A program made the position numbers and the translations under genes. DNA of 64,000 nucleotides from Vibrio sp. CDRSL-10 TSBA (GTDB taxonomy: Bacteria; Pseudomonadota; Gammaproteobacteria; Enterobacterales; Vibrionaceae), in assembly GCA_039696685.1 (NCBI GenBank), contig CP155565.1:124001-188000 (forward strand). Direction: 5' to 3'. Positions 17,793 through 26,425 of this stretch are shown here, one piece after another. Position 1 is the stretch's first letter. Every line of letters starts with the position of its first letter. The notes beneath the pieces were generated by a model. The model searched no databases. It saw nothing but the letters and a program-made list of their open reading frames with translations, and was not told the origin of the DNA.

Positions 17793-19629
17793 TTATACCC
17801 TTACATCACGACGACCGTCGCGTCCCCAAATCAGATTAATCATTGCGCGTGAAGCGAACACGCCGGTAAACATACTGGTCAGCAGACCGAGTCCCAGAGT
17901 CAGAGCAAAGCCCTGAATCGGACCGTTACCGATGGAGTAGAGGATAAGTGCCGTGATCATGGTGGTGATGTTGGCATCGAGGATAGTACTGAACGCGCTG
18001 CTAAAGCCGAGATCAATCGCCTGAGCAAAGCTGCGCCCTTCAGCCAGTTTGTCTTTGATACGCTCAAAAATCAGTACGTTGGTGTCGACCGCCATACCGA
18101 CCGTCAGTACCAGGCCGGCAATCCCCGGCAGGGTCAGTACCGCGCCCGGCAGCAGGCCAATCAGCCCGAGCAGAGACACCATGTTGATGACCAGCGCGGT
18201 ATTGGCGATCCAGCCCAGACGGCGGTACCACAGCGCCATAAAGGTCAGCGTCATCGCAAGGCCTAATGCCAGAGCAGCAAAGCCATTGTGGATGTTCTCT
18301 GCGCCCAGTGAGGCGCCGATAGTGCGTTCTTCGACAATGGTGACCGGCGCTGTCAGCGAGCCGGCACGCAGCAGTAGAGCCAGTTGCTGGGCTTCATCGG
18401 TCGAACCGGCACCGGTAATGCGGAACTGACTGCCCAGCTGTGACTGGATGGTCGCGACACTGATCACCCGTTCGCTGCGCTCGGTTTCCCCACGCGCGTT
18501 GGTTTTGTATTCGCGATACACGGTCGCCATCGGTTTACCGATGTGCTTGCCGGAGAAATCACTCATGACCTTACCACCCGCGTGATCGAGAGAAATGTTG
18601 ACTTCAGAGAAGCCCATTTTATCGACCCCGGCACGGGCATTGACAATGTGATCGCCGGTCAGAACCGGACGTTTATTGAGCACGACGGTTTTGCCGTCGT
18701 TATCCTTGAGTACCAGGTTATCGCGTGACAACGCATCGTCGCCGGTTTTGGCTTCGTAGAACGCCAGACTGGCAGTTGCCCCAATCACATTTTTTGCCTG
18801 CGACGGATCCTGGACACCCGGCAGTTCGATACGGATGCTGTGTTCACCCTGGCGTTGGACCAAAGCTTCTGTAATGCCGAGTTCTTCAATGCGGTCACGC
18901 ATAATTTTCAGGTTTTGCTGAATCGTCGCAGACTGAAAATCAAGTTTATTCTGCGCGGTCGGTAGCACGCTGAGCGTATTTGACTGACGTTTGATCTGCC
19001 AACCGGCGTAGTTTCTGCTTCAGGTAAGTGGTGATTTTACCCAGCGCTTCATCAGACTGGGTATCAACCTGCAAGCCATCCACTCCCTGGGCCGCGACAC
19101 GTACACCACGCAGGCGCTCGCTGCGCAGCATATCTTTGATTTCGTCGATCATGGTATCGCGCTGCTCCTGGAATGCTTTATCGACATCCACATTGAGCAG
19201 AAACTGAACCCCGCCACGTAAATCAAGCCCAAGCTTGATCGGATTAAAACCGAGGCTCTGCAGCCACTGCGGCGCAACTGAAACATAAGAGTAAGTAATA
19301 CTGTCATCGGCGCTAAGCTGTGTATCCAGCACTTCCCGGGCGTGGGCCTGATCGGTTTCGTTATCAAAGACCAGAACCAGATTGTCGCCTTTCTGGGTAA
19401 TTTTTTGCGCCTTGATGCCTTGTTGGCTCAGATACTGATTGACCGAAGTCACATCAGATAAAGTGTGGTTCGGTGCGGATGACTGAATCTGGATGGATGG
19501 CTGCTCGCCATACCAGGTCGGAATCGCACTCAGGGCCAGCACCACAACGGTGACCACAAGCACCACATATTTCCAGGCAGAATAGTGGTTAAGCACACGT
19601 TTCGGTGCTTTGATTGGGTTTTTCTTCAT
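17793..19629 (-). CDS. secD: Protein translocase subunit SecD (SecD2 paralogue, frameshifted)
   Basis: 611 residues after repair, near the usual size. Domains: N-terminal helix (YVVLVVTVVVLALSAIPTWYG), the P1 periplasmic head with LGLDLRGGVQFLLNVD, and the C-terminal block with GMAVDTNVLIFERIKDKL and FALTLGLGLLTSMFTGVFASR. The frame breaks at 19011-19015; removing one T from GTTTC joins LKQ-NYAGWQIKRQSNTLSVLPTAQ. The ribosome-binding site AGGGGAT lies inside or next to a hairpin (19639-19656), consistent with control by VemP stalling. Confidence 0.9.
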
Positions 19630-19633
19630 AGAT

Positions 19634-19656
19634 ATCCCCTCGGCAAACGAGCCGAG
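19634..19656 (-). promoter_or_regulatory. Hairpin overlapping the secD2 ribosome-binding site
   Basis: On the minus strand CTCGGC (19656-19651), six-base loop, GCCGAG (19644-19639), directly running into AGGGGAT and the secD start at 19629. Pairing would occlude the ribosome-binding site. In V. alginolyticus the vemP-secD2 spacer is known to fold over the secD2 site and open when VemP stalls a ribosome; the exact pairing here is inferred. Confidence 0.6.
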
Positions 19657-19700
19657 TTAAAAAGCGGTAATGTGCAGCGTTGAAGCGTGGCTTGTCACGT

Positions 19701-19729
19701 CAGTGCTGCGAATGTCGCATTCGGCACTG
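19701..19729 (-). promoter_or_regulatory. Stable stem-loop in the vemP-secD2 spacer
   Basis: CAGTGC-(TG bulge)-CGAATG, TCG loop, CATTCG-GCACTG: 12 base pairs. It lies between the vemP stop (19807) and secD2. It may be part of the stalling-responsive leader or an attenuator. Confidence 0.5.
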
Positions 19730-19806
19730 CGCTTGGTACAAGCACATCAGGCAACGCTGGAATGATCAGCGCGTGTTATCCGGCGCCGATAATGGTTTCG
19801 GGAGTA

Positions 19807-20292
19807 TCAGCAGAAATACTGGCTGTTTAATGCCACATACATGGCATTGGTCTCTTTCCAGCCGGAAAGACGATAAGAGGAATGAAAGTCCTGATAAGGA
19901 GCAGGAGCAGTCGACTGCGCCAGATGGATTGTCTGGTGAGGATCGGTAACAGGATAGAAGGGCGCGACGGTATCCAGCAGATCCGGTTCGCCATTGTGGC
20001 CGTTATATCCTTCTCGTCCGTTAAAACCGGCTCGTTCGTTATAACCTGCGCTCCGGGTCCAGCGAACAGAATTGATCAGTGCAGCTTTGGATCCGGTGTA
20101 ATGGGTTTCGCTCTGCGGTGCCTGGGGCTGGGACGGAGATTCCGGCTCGTCACTCTGATGCAGCAGCGCGCTCAGCGTCGCGGCAGCTTTGCCTGATGCT
20201 GATTTGTTATTATCCAGCGACGCCAGAGCCTGCGCAGGCAAAACCAGCGCAATCAGCGATAACCAGAAAATACGAATCATGTGCCAGGACAT
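19807..20292 (-). CDS. vemP: VemP, secretion-monitoring translation-arrest peptide
   Basis: VemP is a secreted nascent chain that stalls its own ribosome near its C-terminus until it is pulled by the export machinery; stalling induces SecDF2. The 161-residue product has a signal peptide (MIRIFWLSLIALVLPAQALA) and a Gly/Asn-rich middle (NERAGFNGREGYNGHNG). It carries the arrest segment SGWKETNAMYVALNSQ close to the C-terminus, with Gln158 corresponding to the stall-site Gln156 I recall for V. alginolyticus. I recognise this motif and the gene order. AGG lies six bases before the ATG at 20292; an ATG at 20280 is an alternative. Confidence 0.9.
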   Translation of the reverse strand: MSWHMIRIFWLSLIALVLPAQALASLDNNKSASGKAAATLSALLHQSDEPESPSQPQAPQSETHYTGSKAALINSVRWTRSAGYNERAGFNGREGYNGHNGEPDLLDTVAPFYPVTDPHQTIHLAQSTAPAPYQDFHSSYRLSGWKETNAMYVALNSQYFC

Positions 20293-20402
20293 ACAGCGCC
20301 TACTTCAATAACAAGCTCGCAGTGTAAGGCCGGGTGTGACGGGGCTCAAGTAAAATTTTGGTCATTTGCACCGGGTTTTGCATGCGGCCGCTATGATTTC
20401 GC

Positions 20403-20468
20403 TTTAGTTATCAACCGATCTGGCTTTAGCTATCAACCGATCTGGTTTTAGTTATCAACCAATCTGTT
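20403..20468. repeat. 22-bp tandem repeat, three units
   Basis: TTTAGTTATCAACCGATCTG, with changes, begins at 20403, 20425 and 20447. It lies in the 390-bp spacer between vemP and the divergent split-barrel gene. The regular spacing suggests replication slippage or repeated binding sites. The rest of the spacer shows nothing recognisable. Confidence 0.8.
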
Positions 20469-20681
20469 GGCTGCAAGATGGCACCGTCATCAAACTCACA
20501 CTAACAAGAATCATGTTATTGCACGTCAAATATGTGCTTGGTTGCAAAAGTCACAACAACTTGAAGCATGCCATATTGTATCTGACCAGACGTTAATCTA
20601 TGGTTTTGAATGTAATTTGCGCAATTTTACGCGCGGTGAACGACAGAGCAGCAGAAACGGCAGAGTGAACGGGAGATGATG

Positions 20682-21128
20682 ATGAACCTCAGGGAATATG
20701 CACAAAAAAGTGTGCTGTGCTGGCTGGCGACAACCGATGCAGATGCCACACCCAATGTTTCACCCAAAGAGATTTTTACCTTTTTCGATGACGAGCTGAT
20801 GCTGATCGCCAATATCGCTTCGCCGCAAAGTGAACAGAACATATTCTCTAACGCCAAAGTGTGTGTCTCGTTTATCGATATTTTTGAGCAACGCGGATTC
20901 AAAGTACAAGGCATCGCGCGGGTGGTGAAAAAGCAAGACAGCGGCTGGGAAGGGTATTTAACGCGCCTGCGTCAGTTGGCGGATGAGCGTTATCCGATCC
21001 AAAGCATTTTTGAAATTCGCGTTGAGTCTGTGGCAAAAGTGCAGGCGCCGAGTTATTTCCTTTTTGCCGATACCACGCCAGAGAGCCAGGTTGAAAACGC
21101 TCTGAAAACTTACCAGGTAGCGCGTTAA
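20682..21128 (+). CDS. Pyridoxamine 5'-phosphate oxidase family (FMN split-barrel) protein
   Basis: A 148-residue single-domain flavin split-barrel protein: SVLCWLATTDADATPNVSPKEIFTFFDD is the usual opening, IFSNAKVCVSFIDIFEQRGFKVQGIARVV the core. Relatives bind FMN and reduce or detoxify small molecules; the reaction here is unknown. Three ATGs stand in a row (20676, 20679, 20682). The third has the best spacing (six bases) from GGGAG and is chosen. Confidence 0.8.
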   Translation: MNLREYAQKSVLCWLATTDADATPNVSPKEIFTFFDDELMLIANIASPQSEQNIFSNAKVCVSFIDIFEQRGFKVQGIARVVKKQDSGWEGYLTRLRQLADERYPIQSIFEIRVESVAKVQAPSYFLFADTTPESQVENALKTYQVAR

Positions 21129-21300
21129 GTTTGGGGAGGTTGCTGCGTTCTGTTTCGACTTGTCTGCAGTGCAAGCGAGCTTCAGGCGGCATCCATTACC
21201 TACAATTAAGCAATAAATACAATAAGACATTAGTTGCAGCTTAGGCTGGGGTCGTTTAGATTGGTGACGAGCGTCAAAGATTGGTGGAGACAGTGGGCAC

Positions 21301-22882
21301 ATGTTGGATAAATTGAATTTAGGAAAACTGATCCTGGTTTTGTGTGTATTCAGCGTAGTGGTGACCCTGTTTAATGCTTTTTACTCCATTTATCGCGTCC
21401 AGCATGATCTGATCATCAATAATACCCTGGAATCCAATCGCGTTTATGCGGAAAAAATGGCCGAGATGACGGATGCGTTTATCGATTCGGCCATGTCGCA
21501 GCTTAAATACAGTGCCCAGTCGCTAAGCACCGAAATGCAGGACGCTAACTTCCGCAGCAAAGAAGTCAATCGGCTGAAAAACCAGACCGATTCCTTTAAC
21601 TCCGCCTTTATCGTCAATGCTGACGGTGTGATCGTGTCCATTTCGCCCGAAACCATTCAGGTGAAAGGCGTACGTTTAACCAGCGACAGAGCGCTGCAAT
21701 CACTGCGTTCGCAGGAACCGATTGTAACCAACCCGTTTGTCTCCCCGGCGGGGAACTACATCATCAGTATTTCTTATCCTGTTTTTGCCCAAAATGGTGA
21801 CTACTTAGGCTATGTAGCCGGCAGTATCTATCTGGAGCAGAAGAACATTTTAACCACCTTACTTGGTCAACACAGTTATAAAGATGGCTCTTACCTCTAT
21901 GTCGTCGACCGCGCACATACACTGATTTATCATCCCGACGATCGAAGAATCGGCCAGGTGATTGTCAACAACAAAGTCATTAATACCGTGCTTGAGGGGA
22001 ACAACGGCAGCCAGGCCGTTGTAAACTCCCAGGGCAAAGAAATGCTGGCAGGTTACGCACCTGTTGCTCTCGCCGGTTGGGGCATTGTTGCCCAGAGACC
22101 AGAGAATCTCACTCTCTCTACTCTGGATCAGCAGATGTGGAATGTTGTCCTGGAAACTCTGCCAATCGGCGCGCTGACTCTGCTCATCATTTGGATCTCG
22201 GCGGTCTTCATCTCCAAACCGTTATGGCAACTGGCGAGCGCGGTGCGAAACTTCGACAGCCACTCCACGGCAATGGATGATCTGACCCAGATAAAACCCT
22301 GGTACTTTGAAGCCTCGCATCTGAAACGCACCTTCCTTAATGCGTTGAGTATTGTGTCTAACACTATCGATCAGCTGCAGAAACGATACACTGACCGACC
22401 CAATGACCGGCCTGCTCAACCGCCGCGGTTTAGATAAAGCCGTTGACCGCCTGTGCGAGCAGCAGATCCCGTTTGCAGTGCTGGCTTTGGATGTGGATTA
22501 CTTTAAACGAGTCAATGACACCTTTGGTCATGATGTAGGGGACGAACTGCTCAAAAGCGTTGCCGAGATTATCAAAAAACAGGCGCGTGATAATGATGTG
22601 GTTTGCCGGGCCGGTGGTGAAGAGTTTATCGTTTTTCTGACTAAGGCCGATGTTCACCAGGCGTTTAATGCCGCTGAGCGGATTCGTAAAGGGATTGAAA
22701 ACACTCAGTTTGACACCGTAGGACAGGTCACGATTTCTATCGGTGTCTCTTATTGGGAAAGCGAAGGCGAACCGATTAACGCCATCATGAAAAATGCCGA
22801 TGATGCGCTCTACCAGGCGAAACATAATGGCCGCAACCGCACAGAGCTGAAACAATCATCAGCCAGAAGTGAAGCGGAATAA
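21301..22882 (+). CDS. Diguanylate cyclase with periplasmic Cache sensor (frameshifted)
   Basis: 526 residues. An N-terminal helix (LILVLCVFSVVVTLFNAFYSIY) and a second near residue 285 (LPIGALTLLIIWISAVFI) enclose a periplasmic double-Cache-like domain (FVSPAGNYIISISYPVFAQNGDYLGYVAGSIYLEQ). The C-terminal GGDEF domain starts DPMTGLLNRRGLDKAVD and has the active-site loop RAGGEEFIVFL. It should make c-di-GMP from two GTP. No RxxD inhibitory site is seen before the loop. The frame breaks at 22380-22384; removing one A from GAAAC gives QLQNDTLTDPMTGLLN. Confidence 0.88.
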
Positions 22883-22940
22883 GCTTCACGCTGCGCTCTT
22901 GTCTTAGGGCAAACCCTTTTCATCGTAGTGAAAAACACTA

Positions 22941-22968
22941 TTGCCACTTTAGTCATTAAAGGTGGCAA
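22941..22968 (+). terminator. Hairpin after diguanylate cyclase gene
   Basis: TTGCCACTTT (22941-22950) and AAAGGTGGCAA (22958-22968) pair over 10 bp with one wobble. It lies between the cyclase stop and bluB, followed by TATGG, so termination may be weak. Confidence 0.45.
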
Positions 22969-23016
22969 TATGGCCTCGTTAAATGCAGAATTCCCGGTTG
23001 GTGTTATGAGGTAATT

Positions 23017-23664
23017 ATGAAAATTAACGAAACCGAGAGAGATGCCCTGTATAAAGTGATTTTTTCGCGCCGTGATGTACGCCGTGACTTTATACCTGAC
23101 CCGATACCGGATGAGGTTGTAGAACGCATACTCATGGCGGGTCACCACGCCCCAAGCGTCGGCTTTATGCAGCCGTGGGATTTCATCCTGGTCACGGATC
23201 CGCAAACAAAACAGGCGATCAAAGCGGGCTATGCAGCCGCCAGCGCCGAGTCCGCCGAGCAGTTCGCTGCCGATAAACAAGAGACCTACAAAAGCTTTAA
23301 GCTGGAAGGCATCATGGAAGCTCCGCTTGGCATCTGTGTGACCTGCGATCGCCAACGCAATGGCCCGGTCGTGATTGGCCGCACCATCAAACCAGAAATG
23401 GATCTCTACAGCACCGTCTGTGCGATTCAGAACATGTGGCTGGCAGCACGTGCTGAAAACTTGGGTTTTGGCTGGGTGAGCATTATTCATGATGAGGTCT
23501 TGCGCGATACGCTGGATATTCCGGAGGAAATAGAAATCATCGGTTATCTGTGCCTCGGTTATGTATCGAAATTCAATGATAAACCGGAGCTGGAACAGTT
23601 TGGCTGGTTACCGCGGGAAGACATCAACTCGCTGATCCATAAAGGTAAGTGGTCACACAAGTAA
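23017..23664 (+). CDS. bluB: 5,6-dimethylbenzimidazole synthase
   Basis: BluB breaks down FMNH2 with oxygen to form 5,6-dimethylbenzimidazole, the lower ligand of vitamin B12. The 215-residue length and motifs fit: RRDVRRDFIPDPIPDEVVERIL, APSVGFMQPWDFILV, MEAPLGICVTCD, RGTI-like GRTIKPEMDLYSTVCAIQNMWLAARAENLGFGWVS and the C-terminal YVSKFNDKPELEQFGW. ATGAGGTAATT precedes the ATG. No cobalamin riboswitch is visible in the 130-bp leader and no other B12 genes are near. Confidence 0.92.
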   Translation: MKINETERDALYKVIFSRRDVRRDFIPDPIPDEVVERILMAGHHAPSVGFMQPWDFILVTDPQTKQAIKAGYAAASAESAEQFAADKQETYKSFKLEGIMEAPLGICVTCDRQRNGPVVIGRTIKPEMDLYSTVCAIQNMWLAARAENLGFGWVSIIHDEVLRDTLDIPEEIEIIGYLCLGYVSKFNDKPELEQFGWLPREDINSLIHKGKWSHK

Positions 23665-23769
23665 CTTTAACCCTCTGACGTGATTGTCGAATCGATTCTT
23701 TCACCATTCTTTCCAGCACAGGTACCCCAACCGTCGCTGAGTTTGAAACCTACCATCTGAATTAAGTGA

Positions 23770-23897
23770 TATACCCAAACAACTTGGAGTTGTAGGTAGG
23801 CGGCAAATGAGTGAACCCCCATGAGCATAGAGACACTATGTGATTGGGGTGAACGAATGCAGCCAACACCGCTGCAGCTTCAAGTAGGAAGGGTATA
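23770..23897. repeat. Full-length ERIC element
   Basis: 128 bp from TATACCC to GGGTATA. The parts AACTTGGAGTTGTAGGTAGG, GAGTGAACCCCCATGAGC, GTGATTGGGGTGAACGA and CTGCAGCTTCAAGTAGGAAG follow the enterobacterial repetitive intergenic consensus in order, with long inverted symmetry. It follows bluB and precedes a strong terminator. Confidence 0.92.
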
Positions 23898-23910
23898 GAA
23901 AGCTGCCTAA

Positions 23911-23948
23911 AAAAGGGACTGATTTGCCAAGGTGAATCAGTCCCTTTT
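23911..23948. terminator. Perfect 14-bp bidirectional terminator
   Basis: AAAAGGGACTGATT, 10-nt loop, AATCAGTCCCTTTT. It probably ends the bluB transcript. Confidence 0.88.
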
Positions 23949-24185
23949 CTGTATTTGCGGAGTCAGTGTGTCCGATCAAGCAACGGCTAACTAACAGCCC
24001 TAATCGTTGCCTGCGCAGTAGTGCAGACAGATAGCGTATGCACAGGGTACTAGCGGATGACTGGAGGATAGGGGATTCAGTTTTTAGTGGCTGAAACGCT
24101 TTTGCCCCATTACGTGTTTCGGACAGTGGGCCATATACAAATAAGAGTCCAACTGTACACAAATTTAAGTCATGTTATTAAATTA
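23949..24185. other. Spacer between bluB region and LysR gene
   Basis: No gene is seen. The composition changes from the local average to AT-rich toward the LysR end, which may mark the left edge of acquired DNA. No inverted terminal repeat is found here. Confidence 0.4.
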
Positions 24186-25095
24186 CTACTGACTCGGAGT
24201 CACCCTTTCTGAAAGCCGTTGAGTTATCCAGTCAACAAAAAGACGAACCCTTGCACTTAGACGTTTTGTTGGAGGGTAAAGCAGAGAAATAGGAACATCG
24301 CCATCTGTTTCACGAGCAAGAAACCTGAATTAATTCTCCTGAGAACAATAGATTACTAACAACTGAAGCATGAGTTTGTCCAATTCCATAACCACTCAAA
24401 ATAAAATTTACATAGCTTGCACTATCATTTGTAGCAATATTAAACCTCGATATTCGCTTTTCAACTCCATTGTTGTTAAAGATCATAGGCCGAACTTCGC
24501 CATTGTTTGCACTAATGTAACCAACAATCTGATGCGATTTTTCTAGTTCATCACTACTTTCAGGCATGCCAAATTGTTTAATGTACTTAGCACTTGCACA
24601 GGTAACTAGTTTATCTTTATAAATCGTTTTTCCTATCATCGATGAATCTGCCAGTTTACCAGCTCGAATCACGCAATCTATGCCTTCCTCGACTAGATTT
24701 ACTGGTCTATCACCACTCCCTAGGATTAACTGAATATCTGGATAACGTTGCCTAAATTCATCCAGCATGGGGAATAAAACAAAAGTAGCTAATGATGAGT
24801 ACACATCTACTCTTAATCGACCTTTAGCAGTTGACTTCATACCCATTAAGGCTTCGTCAGCTTCATCAAGTGCAGACATCAACTGATTAACACGATTGTA
24901 ATAATCTATCCCTTCGACAGTAAGCGTTACAGAGCGCGTTGTTCGTTGAATCAACTTTGTACCTAAGTATTCTTCCAAATCTATTAGAGCTTTACTAACG
25001 GTTGATCTAGGCATGTCGAGCTGAGCTGCTGCTTTGGTAAAAGAGCGGCATTCAGCAATCTTTTGAAACGTTCTTATCGCTAGTAGTTGATCCAT
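24186..25095 (-). CDS. LysR-family transcriptional regulator (frameshifted)
   Basis: 302 residues after repair. The N-terminal winged helix reads LLAIRTFQKIAECRSFTKAAAQLDMPRSTVSKALIDLEEYLG; the rest is the periplasmic-binding-like effector domain. The frame breaks at 24320-24324. Removing one A from GAAAC (plus strand) replaces a premature stop by a normal LysR ending, LARETDGDVPISLLYPP...LFVDWITQRLSERVTPSQ. It is divergent from the nitroreductase gene 127 bp away and probably controls it. Codons are clearly AT-richer than in neighbours, suggesting transfer. Confidence 0.87.
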
Positions 25096-25222
25096 AAGTC
25101 TATCTGTTCTCTTTTTATCAATTGTACATGATTATGGAATATCATGTCATGATTAGCGCGTTTATCTAACCAATAATGATAGTTATTGTAGAAGCATCTT
25201 CAATGAACTAGGGATAAAGAAA

Positions 25223-26065
25223 ATGTCACTTTATAAAGATGAAGAACTACTACAGCAGAGATATGGCTCACAACAAAAGCCAGATAACATACAATGGACT
25301 CCTGAAGTTAAAACGATGTTGACTCACCGTTCTGTGAGAACCTTTCTGCCTGAAGGTCTACCAGAAGGTACACTTGAAACTATGGTTGCTGCTGCTCAGT
25401 CTGCATCAAATTCTTCAGCACTAAATCAATGGAGCCTTGTCGCTGTTACAAAACCAGAATTGAAACAACTGATTGCTGATACTATTGCGGCCACCGTTCC
25501 TACAGATCGAATACCTTGGATAGAAGAAGCTCCTGCTTTATTACTTTGGGTAGCTGACTTGTCTCGCTCTGAAGAGATAACCAAACAGCACGGAGGCGAT
25601 CCGGTTGTACTTGATTACTTAGATTCATTTCTGATGGCTTCAATTGATTCAGCTTTAGCGGCACAAAATGCGTCTTTAGCTGCTGAATCTATGGGGTTAG
25701 GTATCGTGTTTCTTGGTGTAATGCGCAATGCAGCTAAAGAGCTGGCAGAAATGATTAATCTTCCACCTTATAGTTTTGTGACATTTGGTATGGCTGTGGG
25801 AAAACCAGATCCATCTCGAGCCAGTTCTATACGTCCACGTCCAGCACAGCCCATGGTTTTACATTATAACAAATATGAGCCGGGTGAATATGTTAAGTAT
25901 CTAGATGGGTATGAAGAAGCTATACTCAATTTTCGTACCGAACAGGGTATGAAAATAAAAACTTGGCAAGAGGCTGTTTGCTTTGCTGCTACAGACATGA
26001 GCTATATGGGAGGGAGAGAAAAACTTCGTCAAACTATAGAACAGCGTGGTTTCAAATTACTTTAA
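25223..26065 (+). CDS. NADPH-dependent nitroreductase family (NfsA/Frp-like) flavoprotein
   Basis: 280 residues. The nitroreductase fold of the NfsA/flavin-reductase-P group is shown by MLTHRSVRTFLPEGLPEGTLETMVAAAQSASNSSALNQWSLV, APALLLWVADLSR, and DSALAAQNASLAAESMGLGIVFLGVMRN with FGMAVGKPDPS. FMN-dependent two-electron reduction of nitro compounds, quinones or flavin is expected. GGGATAAAGAAA precedes the start. It is AT-rich like the divergent LysR gene. A hairpin follows at 26085. Confidence 0.85.
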   Translation: MSLYKDEELLQQRYGSQQKPDNIQWTPEVKTMLTHRSVRTFLPEGLPEGTLETMVAAAQSASNSSALNQWSLVAVTKPELKQLIADTIAATVPTDRIPWIEEAPALLLWVADLSRSEEITKQHGGDPVVLDYLDSFLMASIDSALAAQNASLAAESMGLGIVFLGVMRNAAKELAEMINLPPYSFVTFGMAVGKPDPSRASSIRPRPAQPMVLHYNKYEPGEYVKYLDGYEEAILNFRTEQGMKIKTWQEAVCFAATDMSYMGGREKLRQTIEQRGFKLL

Positions 26066-26084
26066 TACGATTAGTGCCAGATGT

Positions 26085-26108
26085 AGTGGCCGAAAGATCT
26101 TGGCCACT
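26085..26108 (+). terminator. Hairpin after nitroreductase gene
   Basis: AGTGGCC (26085-26091), 10-nt loop, GGCCACT (26102-26108): a perfect 7-bp stem 20 bp past the stop, without a strong T tract. Confidence 0.55.
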
Positions 26109-26210
26109 CAGATCGGGTTAAATTGCCTAGGTGCAATATTAGGAATAATCCGACTATCCTATGGTGTGTAACTCGTAATTGTCCATATCAGTCTCAGCGA
26201 CAGGCTTGGA

Positions 26211-26310
26211 ATGCCTGTGATCACGGAGCGATTCTGTCGTGCCTTAATTACCAAGCGATTTTGTCATTACCATCACCACCGAGGTAAATTGACGGGACTT
26301 ATTAGCGACA
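26211..26310. mobile_element. Possible end of a Tn7/Tn5053-like transposon (remnant)
   Basis: Three head-to-tail units of 27-28 bp occupy 26211-26238, 26239-26265 and 26266-26293. The first two share the frame TGCCT...GATyAC...GCGATTyTGTC; the third is more diverged (TTACC...GAC). They are followed by GGGACTTATTAGCGACA ending at 26310. Read from the other strand this is TGTCGC... followed by an array of repeated sites, the layout of TnsB/TniA-type transposase-binding ends. No transposase gene and no second end are visible, so this is a tentative call. Confidence 0.35.
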
Positions 26311-26323
26311 CCTAACTTGATTA

Positions 26324-26360
26324 CAAAGATGACATATAGCTGCCACCATAGTCATCTTTG
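26324..26360. repeat. 10-bp inverted repeat
   Basis: CAAAGATGAC (26324-26333) and GTCATCTTTG (26351-26360) with a 17-nt loop. It lies just outside the candidate transposon end and about 65 bp past the helicase stop, so it may instead be the helicase terminator. Confidence 0.45.
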
Positions 26361-26425
26361 CTGCATTTCTTTGCCTATAGAGATCCAGTATGGTTGAAAG
26401 GATGTCTATAAATCACGCCATTTAG

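Noticed and set aside
22883..23016. Cobalamin riboswitch before bluB
   Set aside because: The 130-bp leader is too short and lacks a B12-box-like sequence.
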